Counted from the stretch's first letter, positions 35,514-44,061 are shown. The stretch is 64,000 bases of DNA from Streptomyces sp. yr375 (GCF_900110755.1 NZ_FOFF01000022.1:62001-126000); one strand, 5' to 3'. Notes: generated by a model from the sequence alone, not told the origin. Program-made: numbers and translations.

Positions 35514-36854
35514 ATGGGTTCACCCCGAGGTTCCGGAAGTTCCCGAGGTTCTCGAAGACGGCGCTGGGCGTCGCTGCTCGGAGTGACCGCGCTCGCGGTC
35601 ACCGCGGGCGGGGCGCTGGCATGTCCGGCCGGCGCCGCGACCGACGTGAACTTCCCGACGCACTGCATCCCGCCGGCCATCGCGGGGCTCCCGCCGATCG
35701 ACGGCACCACCACCGCCAAGGTCACGGCGGACAACACCAGCCCCAAGGTCGGCGACACCGTCACCGTCACGTACACGGTGGTCACGCCCGCCGCCAACAA
35801 CCCCACCGACCTGGCCCTGCCGGCCGACATCATGACGCCGACGGGCAAGGTCGCCCTCGGCGGCGCGCAGACCGGCACCGTCACGGTCACGGGGCCGAAG
35901 AAGAACGACCCGGTGCCCGGCAAGGGCGTCTTCCCGTCGTTCTCCATGACCGGCACGTTCACGGTCACCGCGCCCGGCGCGATCACCCTCTCGCCCGGCG
36001 ACTACAACATCCACACCAGCTACATCCTCGAACTGGACACCCCCTGCACGGTGACCAACCCGCCCGCCCCGGTGTCGGAGACGGTCACCGCCGCCGCCAA
36101 CCCGCCGGCCAACACCCGTGCCATCAGCCTGGGTTCGGCCTCCGGCAGCCCCGGCGCGAGCGTCACCGTCAGCGGCGGCGGCTTCACGCCGGGCGCCTCG
36201 GTCACCGTCGCCGGCCGGTCCGGATCCGACCAGACGGCGGACAAGACGACCCTCACCGCCACCGCACAGGGGACCGTCTCCGGCGCGCTCGCCGTCACCG
36301 ACCTCGCCACCACCGGCATCGTGGCGTACGAGGGCGCTGCCTGGAGCGCCGATCTGGGCACCGCGCCCGCCGCGTACGTCGTCGTCGACGACACGCCCGT
36401 ACCGGCGGGCAGCCAGAAGCTGACGACGACCGTGCGGGCCGGCACCCTGTCGATGTCCCAGGCCGGGGACGCCGTGGCGATGTCCGCGGTCGACTTCGGT
36501 TCCGGGCAGGCCTCGACCGGGGGCCTCAACGCGGTGACCGTCAAGGACTTCCGCGGCGGCCCCGCGGGCTGGTCCCTCACCGGCAAGGTCACCGACTTCA
36601 CCGGCCCCGGCGCCAAGATCGAGGCCGGCAAGCTGAGTTGGACGCCCGCGTGCACGACCAAGGCGGGCAGCCCGAGCACCTGCCAGGCCGGTTCGGCGGG
36701 CCCGGTCGGCGCCGCGGGAGCAACCCTGGCGTCCACACCCGACGGCACGGCAACCGGCGGCGAGTTCACCGCCGGCGCCCAACTCTCCCTGGACGTACCG
36801 GCGTTCACGCCCCCGGGCAGCTACGCGGGCGTCCTGACCCTGACACTCACCTGA
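35514..36854 (+). CDS. WxL-domain-like secreted surface protein
   Basis: 446 aa, ATG with GGAGGGGG upstream. Signal peptide with basic start (RRRRWASLLGVTALAVTAGG). Domains: an N-terminal beta-sandwich with Cys pair (HCIPPAIAGLPPIDGT to TPCTVTNP, about 48-180), a middle IPT-like repeat domain (SASGSPGASVTVSGGGFTPG, about 200-300), and a C-terminal region from about 300 resembling Firmicutes WxL domains: GWSLTGKVTDF supplies the WxL motif (Trp353), and the protein ends SYAGVLTLTLT. WxL domains bind the wall non-covalently. The next gene encodes a DUF916 protein, the usual WxL partner. Confidence 0.75.
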   Translation: MGSPRGSGSSRGSRRRRWASLLGVTALAVTAGGALACPAGAATDVNFPTHCIPPAIAGLPPIDGTTTAKVTADNTSPKVGDTVTVTYTVVTPAANNPTDLALPADIMTPTGKVALGGAQTGTVTVTGPKKNDPVPGKGVFPSFSMTGTFTVTAPGAITLSPGDYNIHTSYILELDTPCTVTNPPAPVSETVTAAANPPANTRAISLGSASGSPGASVTVSGGGFTPGASVTVAGRSGSDQTADKTTLTATAQGTVSGALAVTDLATTGIVAYEGAAWSADLGTAPAAYVVVDDTPVPAGSQKLTTTVRAGTLSMSQAGDAVAMSAVDFGSGQASTGGLNAVTVKDFRGGPAGWSLTGKVTDFTGPGAKIEAGKLSWTPACTTKAGSPSTCQAGSAGPVGAAGATLASTPDGTATGGEFTAGAQLSLDVPAFTPPGSYAGVLTLTLT

Positions 36855-36880
36855 GCCTGAGCCTGAACCTGAACCTGAAG
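36850..36880 (+). repeat. Hexanucleotide tandem repeat at the WxL-like stop codon
   Basis: About five imperfect copies of CCTGAG/CCTGAA run through the stop codon. Slippage here could move the stop, but the copies just downstream contain in-frame TGA as well. Confidence 0.6.
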
Positions 36881-36970
36881 TTGAGCCGACGCACCACGTC
36901 CACCGGTGGCCGGGCGCCCGCCCCACAGGTCCGCACCCGCCCGTCCCGCCACAGTTGGGGGGTCCGCACC

Positions 36971-38011
36971 ATGCGCAAGCCGTACGTCCTCCTCCTGCCG
37001 CTGCTCCTCGGCCTGCTGTTCACCGTGCCGGCCGCGCCCGCCGCCCGGGCCGCCGACAACGGCGGCTGGTCCGTCTACCCCGTCTCCTCGACGGTCGCCG
37101 CCCGGCCCTACTTCTACGTCTCCGCCGATCCCGGTCAGACGATCGAGGACAAGGTCGTCGTCGCCAACAAGACCGACCAGCCCCTCACCTTCCGCCTGTA
37201 CGCGGCCGACGCCTACAACACCGCGCGTGACGGCGGGTTCGCCGTGAAGTCGGCGGGGGAGAAGATGCGGGGCGTGGGCGCGTGGGCCGAACTGCCCGAG
37301 GACCGGGTCACCGTGCCCGCCCGCCAGACGGTCACCGTGCCGTTCACCGTCAAGGTCCCCGAGGGCGCGGAACCCGGCGACCACCCGGGCGCGATCGTCG
37401 CCCTCGACGAACGGGTCGACAAGGGCGACGGCGCGCTCGCGCTCGGCGTGCGGCGGGCGGTCGGCGCCCGCGTCTACCTCACGGTCGGCGGCCCGACCCT
37501 GCCCGCCCTGGCCGTAGAGAACGTCCACGTCAGCCACCACCAGCCCCTGATCCCCGGCCTCGGCGACAGCACGGCGACGATCTCGTACACCCTGCACAAC
37601 ACGGGCAACGTCACCCTCGAACCCAAGGCACGACTGACGGCCCGGGGCCTCTTCGGCCGCACCCTCCTGACCCGCCCCCTGAAGAAACTCCCGTCCCAAC
37701 TACTCCCGGGCCAGACAGTCACCCTCACCGAACGCTGGACGGACGCCCCCCAACTCGACTGGACGGACATCAAGTTGACGGCAACCGCCAAGAACACGAC
37801 CGAGTCGGCGACGGCATCGTTCGTGGCAGTGCCGTGGCTGCTGACGTCGGTCGTGATGTTCGGGACGGCAGTAGGCGTATGGCTACTACTCAGGCGGCGG
37901 CGAAGTCACCCCAAAGGGGCGCGGGGCGCTTACATCATGCGGCTCCGCCGCGGGGCGCGACCAGCCCCCACGCACCCGCAGCCAAAACTCAACCAACCCA
38001 ACAGAGCCTAA
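36971..38011 (+). CDS. DUF916 (WxL peptidoglycan-binding partner) membrane protein
   Basis: 346 aa. Signal peptide (LLLPLLLGLLFTVPAAPAARA), DUF916 domain at about 33-150 (WSVYPVSSTVAARPYFYVSADPGQTIEDKVVVANKTD...), a second beta-domain about 165-280 like DUF3324 (ISYTLHNTGNVTLEPKARL), then a membrane helix near 288-310 (WLLTSVVMFGTAVGVWLLL) with RRRR. In Firmicutes such proteins anchor WxL proteins to peptidoglycan. The last 30 residues are encoded by a dispersed repeat and are probably not functional. Convergent with, and overlapping by 4 bp, the PII gene. Confidence 0.82.
   Translation: MRKPYVLLLPLLLGLLFTVPAAPAARAADNGGWSVYPVSSTVAARPYFYVSADPGQTIEDKVVVANKTDQPLTFRLYAADAYNTARDGGFAVKSAGEKMRGVGAWAELPEDRVTVPARQTVTVPFTVKVPEGAEPGDHPGAIVALDERVDKGDGALALGVRRAVGARVYLTVGGPTLPALAVENVHVSHHQPLIPGLGDSTATISYTLHNTGNVTLEPKARLTARGLFGRTLLTRPLKKLPSQLLPGQTVTLTERWTDAPQLDWTDIKLTATAKNTTESATASFVAVPWLLTSVVMFGTAVGVWLLLRRRRSHPKGARGAYIMRLRRGARPAPTHPQPKLNQPNRA
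37913..37988. repeat. Dispersed Streptomyces repeat forming the tail of the DUF916 gene
   Basis: AAAGGGGCGCGGGGCGCTTA, then CATCATGCGGCTCCGCCGCG, GGGCGCGACCAGCCCCCACG and CACCCGCAGCC, is a string I remember from many Streptomyces intergenic regions. It contains the GCGGCTCCGCCGC palindrome. Here it extends the reading frame past the membrane anchor. Confidence 0.55.
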
Positions 38012-38346
38012 AGAGCATCAGGCCCGCGCTCACCAGTCCGCACCCGCACCACGGTCTCCACCGGCAGCGCCCACACCTTCCCGTCCCCGATCTTCCCGGT
38101 CCGAGAAGCCCGCACCACCGCGTCGATGACGGCCTCGGACTCCGCGTCCTCGACGACGACCTCGATCCGCACCTTGGGCACGAGGTCGACCTGGTACTCG
38201 GCCCCCCGGTACACCTCGGTGTGGCCGCGCTGCCGCCCGTACCCGCTGGCCTCGGTCACGGTCAGCCCGTGCACGCCGATCTCCTGGAGGGCCGTCTTGA
38301 CCTCGTCGAGGCGGTGGGGCTTGACGATCGCGGTGATGAGCTTCAT
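38008..38346 (-). CDS. PII-family nitrogen regulatory protein
   Basis: 112 aa, complete PII. The T-loop is conserved (GYGRQRGHTEVYRGAEYQVD) with the modifiable Tyr51, as are the ATP-binding TGKIGDGKVW and the C-terminal RVRTGERGPDAL. It senses 2-oxoglutarate/ATP/ADP. Unlike the usual actinobacterial copy it is not beside amtB or glnD but stands alone between the WxL-like locus and era, so it is likely a second PII. Its target is unknown. Confidence 0.9.
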   Translation of the reverse strand: MKLITAIVKPHRLDEVKTALQEIGVHGLTVTEASGYGRQRGHTEVYRGAEYQVDLVPKVRIEVVVEDAESEAVIDAVVRASRTGKIGDGKVWALPVETVVRVRTGERGPDAL

Positions 38347-38524
38347 GGCTGTGGCTGACCTTCTGGGCGAAGCGGACGGGGTGTGAGCCGACCGGGGCGC
38401 CATGGCCCGGGACGCCGTGATCGTATGCGCTCGCGCCGCGCACCGTAAGGCCCGGGCCCGTGTGCTGGTGGTCCTCGTACGTCTGTGTGCGGTGAGGCTT
38501 TGTGGATCAGGGAGAATGGGGGGC

Positions 38525-39478
38525 ATGAGCGTTCGTAACCAGTCATCCGAGCAGTCGGCCGAGTCCGTACACCGTGCCGGCTTCGCCTGCTTCGTGGGCC
38601 GTCCCAACGCGGGCAAGTCCACCCTCACGAACGCTCTGGTCGGGAAGAAGGTGGCGATCACCTCGAACCGTCCGCAGACCACGCGGCACACGGTCCGGGG
38701 CATCGTGCACCGCCCCGACGCCCAGTTGATCCTGGTCGACACCCCGGGCCTGCACAAGCCGCGCACGCTGCTCGGCGAGCGGCTCAACGACGTCGTACGC
38801 GCCACCTGGGCCGAGGTCGACGTCATCGGGTTCTGCCTGCCGGCGAACGAGAAGCTGGGTCCCGGCGACCGGTTCATCGCCAAGGAGCTGGCCGGGATCA
38901 AGCGGACGCCCAAGGTCGCCGTCGTCACGAAGACGGACCTCGTGGACTCCAAGACGCTCGCCGAGCAGCTCATCGCGCTCGACCAGCTCGGCAAGGAGCT
39001 GGGCTTCGAGTGGGCGGAGATCGTGCCGGTCTCGGCGGTCGGCGACCAGCAGGTCGGGCTGCTGGCGGACCTGCTGATCCCGATGATGCCGAAGAGCCCG
39101 CCGCTGTACCCCGAGGGCGACCTGACGGACGAGCCCGAGCAGGTGATGGTCGCCGAGCTGATCCGCGAGGCGGCGCTGGAGGGCGTCCGGGACGAGCTGC
39201 CGCACTCCATCGCGGTGGTCGTCGAGGAGATGCTGCCGCGCGAGGACCGTCCGGCGGACCGGCCGCTGCTCGACATCCACGCCAACATCTACATCGAGCG
39301 CCCCAGCCAGAAGGGCATCATCATCGGCCCCAAGGGCAAGCGCCTGAAGGACGTCGGCATCCAGTCCCGCAAGCAGATCGAGGCGCTCCTCGGCACCCCC
39401 GTCTTCCTCGACCTCCACGTGAAGGTCGCCAAGGACTGGCAGCGCGACCCGAAGCAGCTCCGCAAGCTGGGCTTCTAA
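38525..39478 (+). CDS. era: GTPase Era
   Basis: 317 aa, ATG 38525. GTP-binding G1 GRPNAGKST, G2 SNRPQTTRHT, G3 VDTPGLHKP, G4 TKTD, and the C-terminal KH domain (IYIERPSQKGIIIGPKGKRLKDVG). It binds 16S rRNA for 30S assembly. The 178-bp gap upstream separates it from the divergent PII gene. Confidence 0.96.
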   Translation: MSVRNQSSEQSAESVHRAGFACFVGRPNAGKSTLTNALVGKKVAITSNRPQTTRHTVRGIVHRPDAQLILVDTPGLHKPRTLLGERLNDVVRATWAEVDVIGFCLPANEKLGPGDRFIAKELAGIKRTPKVAVVTKTDLVDSKTLAEQLIALDQLGKELGFEWAEIVPVSAVGDQQVGLLADLLIPMMPKSPPLYPEGDLTDEPEQVMVAELIREAALEGVRDELPHSIAVVVEEMLPREDRPADRPLLDIHANIYIERPSQKGIIIGPKGKRLKDVGIQSRKQIEALLGTPVFLDLHVKVAKDWQRDPKQLRKLGF

Positions 39479-39492
39479 GGGTTCCGAGGGGT

Positions 39493-40350
39493 CTAGAGGG
39501 TCCCGAGGGACTGTGGGGTCATGTCCTGCAACCCCACCACCCGCAGCAGTTGCAGCCGTTCGTACGCGTCCGTGCCCGGGCGGGCCGTGTGGATGACCAG
39601 GAGCTGGTGGTGCTCGTGGCTGAGCATGACCTCGCAGTCCAGTTCCAGCAGGCCCACCAGCGGGTGCTGGAAGCGTTTCGTCGCGCGGTGCCGCAGAGCG
39701 ACCTCGTGTTCGTCCCACAGGCGGGCGAACTCCTCGCTGCCCGCCCGGAGTTCGGCGACCAGCGCGGCCGGTTCCGGGTCGTCGGGGCGGGCGGCGGTCA
39801 CCGCGCGCAGACCGGCCACCTGGATGCGGGCGTGGTCGGCCCGGTCCTCCTCGGGGAACAGGGAACGCGCCTGCGGGTCCAGGAAGTACAGCCGGACCAG
39901 GTTGCGCCCGCGCCGGGGGCGGGACATCACGTCCCCGGTCAGCGCCCGGCCCATCGCGTTCTGCGCGAGCACCTCGCCGCAGTCGGTCACCACCTGCGCC
40001 GGTGTGTCGTGCAGGCGGTCCAGGATCAGCAGCAGACCGGGCGGGACGTGCCTCGACGCCGTCTCGCGGCGCGGGGGCTCCTCGCCGGCCAGGTGGAACA
40101 GGTGGTCGTGTTCGTCGTCGGTGAGGCGCAGGGCGCGCGACAGCGCCGTCAGCATCTGGCGTGACGGGCGCGGGCCGCGCGACTGTTCCAGCCGCGTGTA
40201 GTAGTCCACCGACATGCCCGCCAGGTGCGCGACCTCCTCGCGGCGCAGGCCCGGCGTACGGCGGCGGGCGCCCGGTGCCAGGCCCACGGCCGCCGGGGTC
40301 AGACGGGCGCGGCCACGGCGCAGGAAGTCGGCGAGTTCGGCTCGGTTCAC
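39493..40350 (-). CDS. Helix-turn-helix regulator (XRE, MmyB-like)
   Basis: 285 aa from GTG 40350. N-terminal HTH (TPGLRREEVAHLAGMSVDYYTRLEQSRGPRPSRQMLTALSRAL) and a C-terminal MmyB-like ligand domain (VVTDCGEVLAQNAMGRALTGD...NLVRLYFLDPQARSLFPE...HPLVGLLELDCEVML). Members are fatty-acid or small-ligand responsive regulators, usually next to an oxidoreductase they control. The NAD(P)-binding gene is divergent across a 157-bp region with a palindrome and direct repeats. Confidence 0.9.
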   Translation of the reverse strand: MNRAELADFLRRGRARLTPAAVGLAPGARRRTPGLRREEVAHLAGMSVDYYTRLEQSRGPRPSRQMLTALSRALRLTDDEHDHLFHLAGEEPPRRETASRHVPPGLLLILDRLHDTPAQVVTDCGEVLAQNAMGRALTGDVMSRPRRGRNLVRLYFLDPQARSLFPEEDRADHARIQVAGLRAVTAARPDDPEPAALVAELRAGSEEFARLWDEHEVALRHRATKRFQHPLVGLLELDCEVMLSHEHHQLLVIHTARPGTDAYERLQLLRVVGLQDMTPQSLGTL

Positions 40351-40385
40351 CCCTCCAGCCTGCGCCGATCCGCCCGCGTTAGCCA

Positions 40386-40400
40386 GGGACCGCCGGTCCC
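40386..40400. promoter_or_regulatory. Palindrome between regulator and oxidoreductase
   Basis: GGGACC-GCC-GGTCCC, a perfect 6-bp inverted repeat, lies 36 bp upstream of the HTH regulator's start. Candidate binding site for that regulator. Confidence 0.4.
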
Positions 40401-40461
40401 CCGATCGACAGGTCTCTCCCGCTCCGCCCCGCCCCGTCCGACGCTGGTGGCATCGGACCAG

Positions 40462-40497
40462 CCGGATCACGAGGACCGGATCAAGAGAACCGGATCA
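40462..40497 (+). repeat. Three direct CCGGATCA repeats with exact 14-bp period
   Basis: CCGGATCA begins at 40462, 40476 and 40490; the last two share the longer ACCGGATCAAGAG. The third copy runs into the ribosome site (AAGAGGAG) of the oxidoreductase gene. Confidence 0.6.
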
Positions 40498-40507
40498 AGA
40501 GGAGTGG

Positions 40508-41368
40508 ATGACGATGCTGACCCTGGTGACGGGTACGACGGGGCAGGTCGGGCGGCGTTTCGTGCCGAGGCTGCTGGCGCAGGCCGGGCCGCAGGAGCGG
40601 GTGCGGGTCCTGGTGCGCGACGCGGCGCGCGGGGAGCGGTTCGCGGAGCTGGGCGCAGAGGTCGTCCTCGGAGATCTGCGGGACGAGGCGGTGCTCGGCA
40701 AGGCGGTGGCCGGGGTGGACGCGGTCGTGAACGTCGCGGCGTCCTTCCGGGGCGTGCCGGACGACGAGGCGTGGGCCGTCAACCGGGACGCCGCGCTGGA
40801 CCTGGGCCGCGCCGCGCTGGCCTCCGGCGTACAGCGGTTCGTGCAGGTCAGCACGGGTCTGGTGTACGGCCTCGGGCGGGGCCGCCCGCTGACCGAGGAC
40901 GACGAGTCGCGGCCCGGCGGCGGCATGTGGGGCGCCTACCCGGCGGCGAAGGCGGAGGCCGAGCGGGGGCTGCTCGCGCTGGCCGGCCTGGACGTGCGGA
41001 TCGGCCGCCTCGCCTTCGTCTACGGCGAGGGCGATCCGCACCTCGCGCAGTCGCTGAGGTGGGCCGGGAGCTGGGCGGCCGGCCAGCGGCTCCAGATGGT
41101 CCACCACGCGGACGTCGCCCAGGGCCTGCTACGGCTCCTGCACGCGCCGGGAGTCGCGGGCCGCAGCTACAACATCGCCGACGACGCCCCCGTCACGGCG
41201 GTCGAGCTGCACCAGCTCAACGGGGTCGACGTCCCCGCCGCGCTGTACGAGCGCACCGACCCCGAGCCGTTCCTCCAGATGACGTCCACCGACCGTATCC
41301 GCCGTGAACTCGGCTACCGCCCGGTGTACCCCAGCGTGTACGCGGCCCGAGCGGCCGGAGCCCTCTAG
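40508..41368 (+). CDS. NAD(P)-dependent epimerase/oxidoreductase (extended SDR)
   Basis: 286 aa, ATG 40508 with GAGGAG upstream. Rossmann glycine motif TGTTGQVGRRFVP, active-site region VSTGLVYGLGRG and YPAAKAEAE (YxxxK), then IGRLAFVYGEGDP. Extended SDR of the NAD-dependent epimerase/dehydratase type; substrate unknown. Divergent from the MmyB-like regulator, which probably controls it. Confidence 0.9.
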   Translation: MTMLTLVTGTTGQVGRRFVPRLLAQAGPQERVRVLVRDAARGERFAELGAEVVLGDLRDEAVLGKAVAGVDAVVNVAASFRGVPDDEAWAVNRDAALDLGRAALASGVQRFVQVSTGLVYGLGRGRPLTEDDESRPGGGMWGAYPAAKAEAERGLLALAGLDVRIGRLAFVYGEGDPHLAQSLRWAGSWAAGQRLQMVHHADVAQGLLRLLHAPGVAGRSYNIADDAPVTAVELHQLNGVDVPAALYERTDPEPFLQMTSTDRIRRELGYRPVYPSVYAARAAGAL

Positions 41369-41381
41369 CTCCCGGGGGAGG

Positions 41382-42650
41382 TCATTCGACGCCCCTGATC
41401 CGCCGCACCAGCACCGCCCCCGCCAGCCCGATCACGGCGGCCACCAGATACAGCACCCGGTAGCCGCCCAGGTACGTCACGATCGGGGCGGCGAGGGCGG
41501 GCGCGGCGACCTGGGGCAGGGCGTTGGCGACGTTGATGACGCCGAGGTCCTTGCCCCGGTCGCCGGCCTTCGGCAGCACGTCCGTCATCAGGGCGAAGTC
41601 CACGGAGGTGAAGACCCCGAACCCCACCCCCAGCACCGCCGCCGCGACGATCGCCCCCGGCCAGGTCTGCCAGCCCGCCAGCAGCGCCGTCGCCACCGCC
41701 ATCAGCACGCCCGACCAGAACACGAACGGCTTGCGCCGCCCGACCCGGTCCGACCAGACGCCCCCGACGACGACCGTGGCGAGCAGCGTCAGCCCGTTCA
41801 CCGCCGTCAGGAGCAGCACGCCCCCCTCCGGGTCGGCGTGGTGCAGCCGGTCGCGCAGGTAGTAGAGCAGGTACAGCAGCACCAGCGCGTTGCTCAGGTT
41901 CATCAGGAACCGCGTCAGCCACGCCCACCCCAGATCGGGATACCGGCGCGGGCTCAGCCAGAACCCGGCCGCGAAGCCCCGCCAGGACCAGGCCGGCCGG
42001 TCCGCCGCCGCCAGCCGCAGATCCTCGTACCGCAGGACGTACGGCAGCACGCCCACCACCGTGAACACCGCGCACGCCGCGTACCCGGCGCCGACGCCTC
42101 CGGCGACCGTCGCGAGCCCGGTGCCGCCGACCACGCCCAGGATCTGCGCGGCCCCCAACCAGCCGCCCACCGAGCCGCGTTGGAGGCGCGGCACCCGGTC
42201 AGGGACGGCCGCCGTCACCGCCGCGAACGCCGCGTTCAGGGTGAGCTGGACCAGGCACCAGCCCGCCGCCATCGTCCACACCCCGCCCGCGCCCGCGAGC
42301 AGCAGCAGCGACAGCGCGCCGCCGCCCGCCCCGGCCACGATCCACGGCGTACGCCGCCCCCACCGGGACGTCGTACGGTCCGACAGCGCGCCGAACAGCG
42401 GGTTCGCGGCCAGCGAGACCACCGCGCCGGCACCCGTCACCCAGGCCAGCATCGTCTCCTTCGACATGCCCGAGCCGGGCGCGAAGTCGGCGGACTGGGC
42501 GGCCAGCAGAATTTGCAGGGGGCCGTACCAGCCCACCCAGATCGCCCCGTTGGCCAGCGACAACGCCGACGTCCAGCCCCGGCCGACCGGTTCGACGGGC
42601 TCGGCCAGAGCGTCGGCCGCCGGGGCCGCCGCCCGGGGAGTCGCCGTCAT
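41382..42650 (-). CDS. MFS transporter, probable sugar permease of the GPH type
   Basis: 422 aa, ATG 42650 overlapping the beta-glucosidase stop by 4 bp. About 12 membrane segments, an MFS loop FGALSDRTTSRWGRRTPWIVAG and a second SDRVGRRKPFVFWSG, the D/R-T-x-x-RWGRR pattern of GPH-type glycoside permeases. Coupling to a GH1 enzyme suggests uptake of a beta-glucoside, to be cleaved inside. Confidence 0.88.
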   Translation of the reverse strand: MTATPRAAAPAADALAEPVEPVGRGWTSALSLANGAIWVGWYGPLQILLAAQSADFAPGSGMSKETMLAWVTGAGAVVSLAANPLFGALSDRTTSRWGRRTPWIVAGAGGGALSLLLLAGAGGVWTMAAGWCLVQLTLNAAFAAVTAAVPDRVPRLQRGSVGGWLGAAQILGVVGGTGLATVAGGVGAGYAACAVFTVVGVLPYVLRYEDLRLAAADRPAWSWRGFAAGFWLSPRRYPDLGWAWLTRFLMNLSNALVLLYLLYYLRDRLHHADPEGGVLLLTAVNGLTLLATVVVGGVWSDRVGRRKPFVFWSGVLMAVATALLAGWQTWPGAIVAAAVLGVGFGVFTSVDFALMTDVLPKAGDRGKDLGVINVANALPQVAAPALAAPIVTYLGGYRVLYLVAAVIGLAGAVLVRRIRGVE

Positions 42651-44002
42651 CCCCGCGCCTGTGATCCCTGCGCCCGCTGCCCTCGCAGCACGTCCCGCAG
42701 CCAGGCGTACGACGACTTCGGGGTCCTGGTCTGTGTCGCGTAGTCGACGTGCACCAGGCCGAAGCGCTGCTCGTACCCTTCCGCCCACTCGAAGTTGTCC
42801 AGCAGCGACCACACGAAGTAGCCGCGCACGTCGACGCCCGCCACCGACGCCTGGTGCAGGGCGCGCAGGTGGCCGTCCAGGTAGGCGATACGGGCCTGGT
42901 CGTCGACGCCGTCGTAGGAGCAGCCGTTCTCGGTGATGACGACCGGCGGGAGGCGGTCGCCGTAGCGCTCGTGGAAGGTCGTCAGGAGTTCGGTGAGGCC
43001 CTCGGGGACCACCGGCCAGCCGAAGTCCGTCACCGGGACGCCCTCGATCTGCCGGACGGAGAAGGGGAGTTCGGCCGGCATGGTGATCCCGCCGAACTCG
43101 ATCTCGGTGCCCTGCGGGGCGCCCACCTTCGTCGGGGCGTAGTAGTTGATGCCGTACCAGTCGAGCGGCTCGGAGATCACCTTGAGGTCGGCCTGCACGT
43201 CGCCGCCCGGCATCAACTCGCCGAGCCCTTCCGGGTATTCGCCGAGCAGTACCGGCTCGGCGAAGAGCCGGTTCAGCAGGACGTCGTAGAAGGCGGCGGC
43301 CTCCTGGTCGGCGGGTTGCTGGGAGGCGGGCCAGGTCGGGCCGTGGGAGTTGGCGATGCCGATGTCGGTGGCGCCGGCCGCGCGCAGGGCCTGTACGGCG
43401 AGGCCGTGGCCCAGGAGTTGGTGGTGGGCGGCGGGCAGCGCGTCGAAGAGGAGTTGCCTGCCGGGGGCGTGGGTGCCGAGCGCGTGCCCCAACAGGGTGT
43501 GCTCCGCAGGCTCGTTGATGGTGATCCACTTCTTGACGCGGTCACCGAGCCGGTCGGCGACCACCGACACGTACTCGGCGAACCGGGACGCCGTGTCGCG
43601 CTCCAGCCAGTCCAGGTCCGCCGGGAGGTCCCAGTGGAAGAGGGTGGGGACCGGGCGGACACCGGCCGCGCACAGCTCGTCGACGAGCCGGTCGTAGAAG
43701 TCGAGGCCGCGCCCATTGTCGAAGAGGGCCCTGGGCCAGGAGATCGAGAAGCGGTACGCGTCCACGCCGAGACCCTTCAGCAGGGCCACGTCCTCGGGGT
43801 AGCGGTGGAAGTGGTCGCAGGCCACCGCCGCCGTCGAGCCGTCCTTCACCCGGCCCGGCTCGGCCGTGAAGGCGTCCCACACGGACGGCCCGCGCTCGTC
43901 CGCCGCGCCCTCGATCTGATGCGCCGAGGTGGACACGCCCCACAGGAAGCCGGCCGGGAACTGGGGTATCGGGTGCGCCGCGTCGCGCGGATCGTTCGCC
44001 AT
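42647..44002 (-). CDS. GH1 beta-glucosidase
   Basis: 451 aa; the ATG at 44002 is preferred because AAGGA lies about 11 nt upstream, whereas the ATG at 44014 is inside the palindrome. GH1 signatures: FPAGFLWGVSTSAHQIEGA at the N-terminus, acid/base Glu164 in TINEP, nucleophile Glu358 in VVITENG, and WSLLDNFEWAEGY. No signal peptide, so cytoplasmic. Operon with the downstream MFS gene (4-bp overlap), under the 20-bp palindrome. Confidence 0.95.
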   Translation of the reverse strand: MANDPRDAAHPIPQFPAGFLWGVSTSAHQIEGAADERGPSVWDAFTAEPGRVKDGSTAAVACDHFHRYPEDVALLKGLGVDAYRFSISWPRALFDNGRGLDFYDRLVDELCAAGVRPVPTLFHWDLPADLDWLERDTASRFAEYVSVVADRLGDRVKKWITINEPAEHTLLGHALGTHAPGRQLLFDALPAAHHQLLGHGLAVQALRAAGATDIGIANSHGPTWPASQQPADQEAAAFYDVLLNRLFAEPVLLGEYPEGLGELMPGGDVQADLKVISEPLDWYGINYYAPTKVGAPQGTEIEFGGITMPAELPFSVRQIEGVPVTDFGWPVVPEGLTELLTTFHERYGDRLPPVVITENGCSYDGVDDQARIAYLDGHLRALHQASVAGVDVRGYFVWSLLDNFEWAEGYEQRFGLVHVDYATQTRTPKSSYAWLRDVLRGQRAQGSQARG

Positions 44003-44013
44003 GGGCGGGATCA

Positions 44014-44033
44014 TCCTTACCGATCGGTAAGGA
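44014..44033 (-). promoter_or_regulatory. 20-bp perfect palindrome operator before the beta-glucosidase
   Basis: TCCTTACCGATCGGTAAGGA is self-complementary throughout and sits directly downstream of a -35-like TTGACT on the minus strand (44034-44039), in the promoter spacer. TTACCGATCGGTAA-type palindromes are typical of TetR-family operators. No TetR gene is adjacent. Confidence 0.65.
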
Positions 44034-44061
44034 AGTCAACGCCCAGGAACGAACTGCCAGT

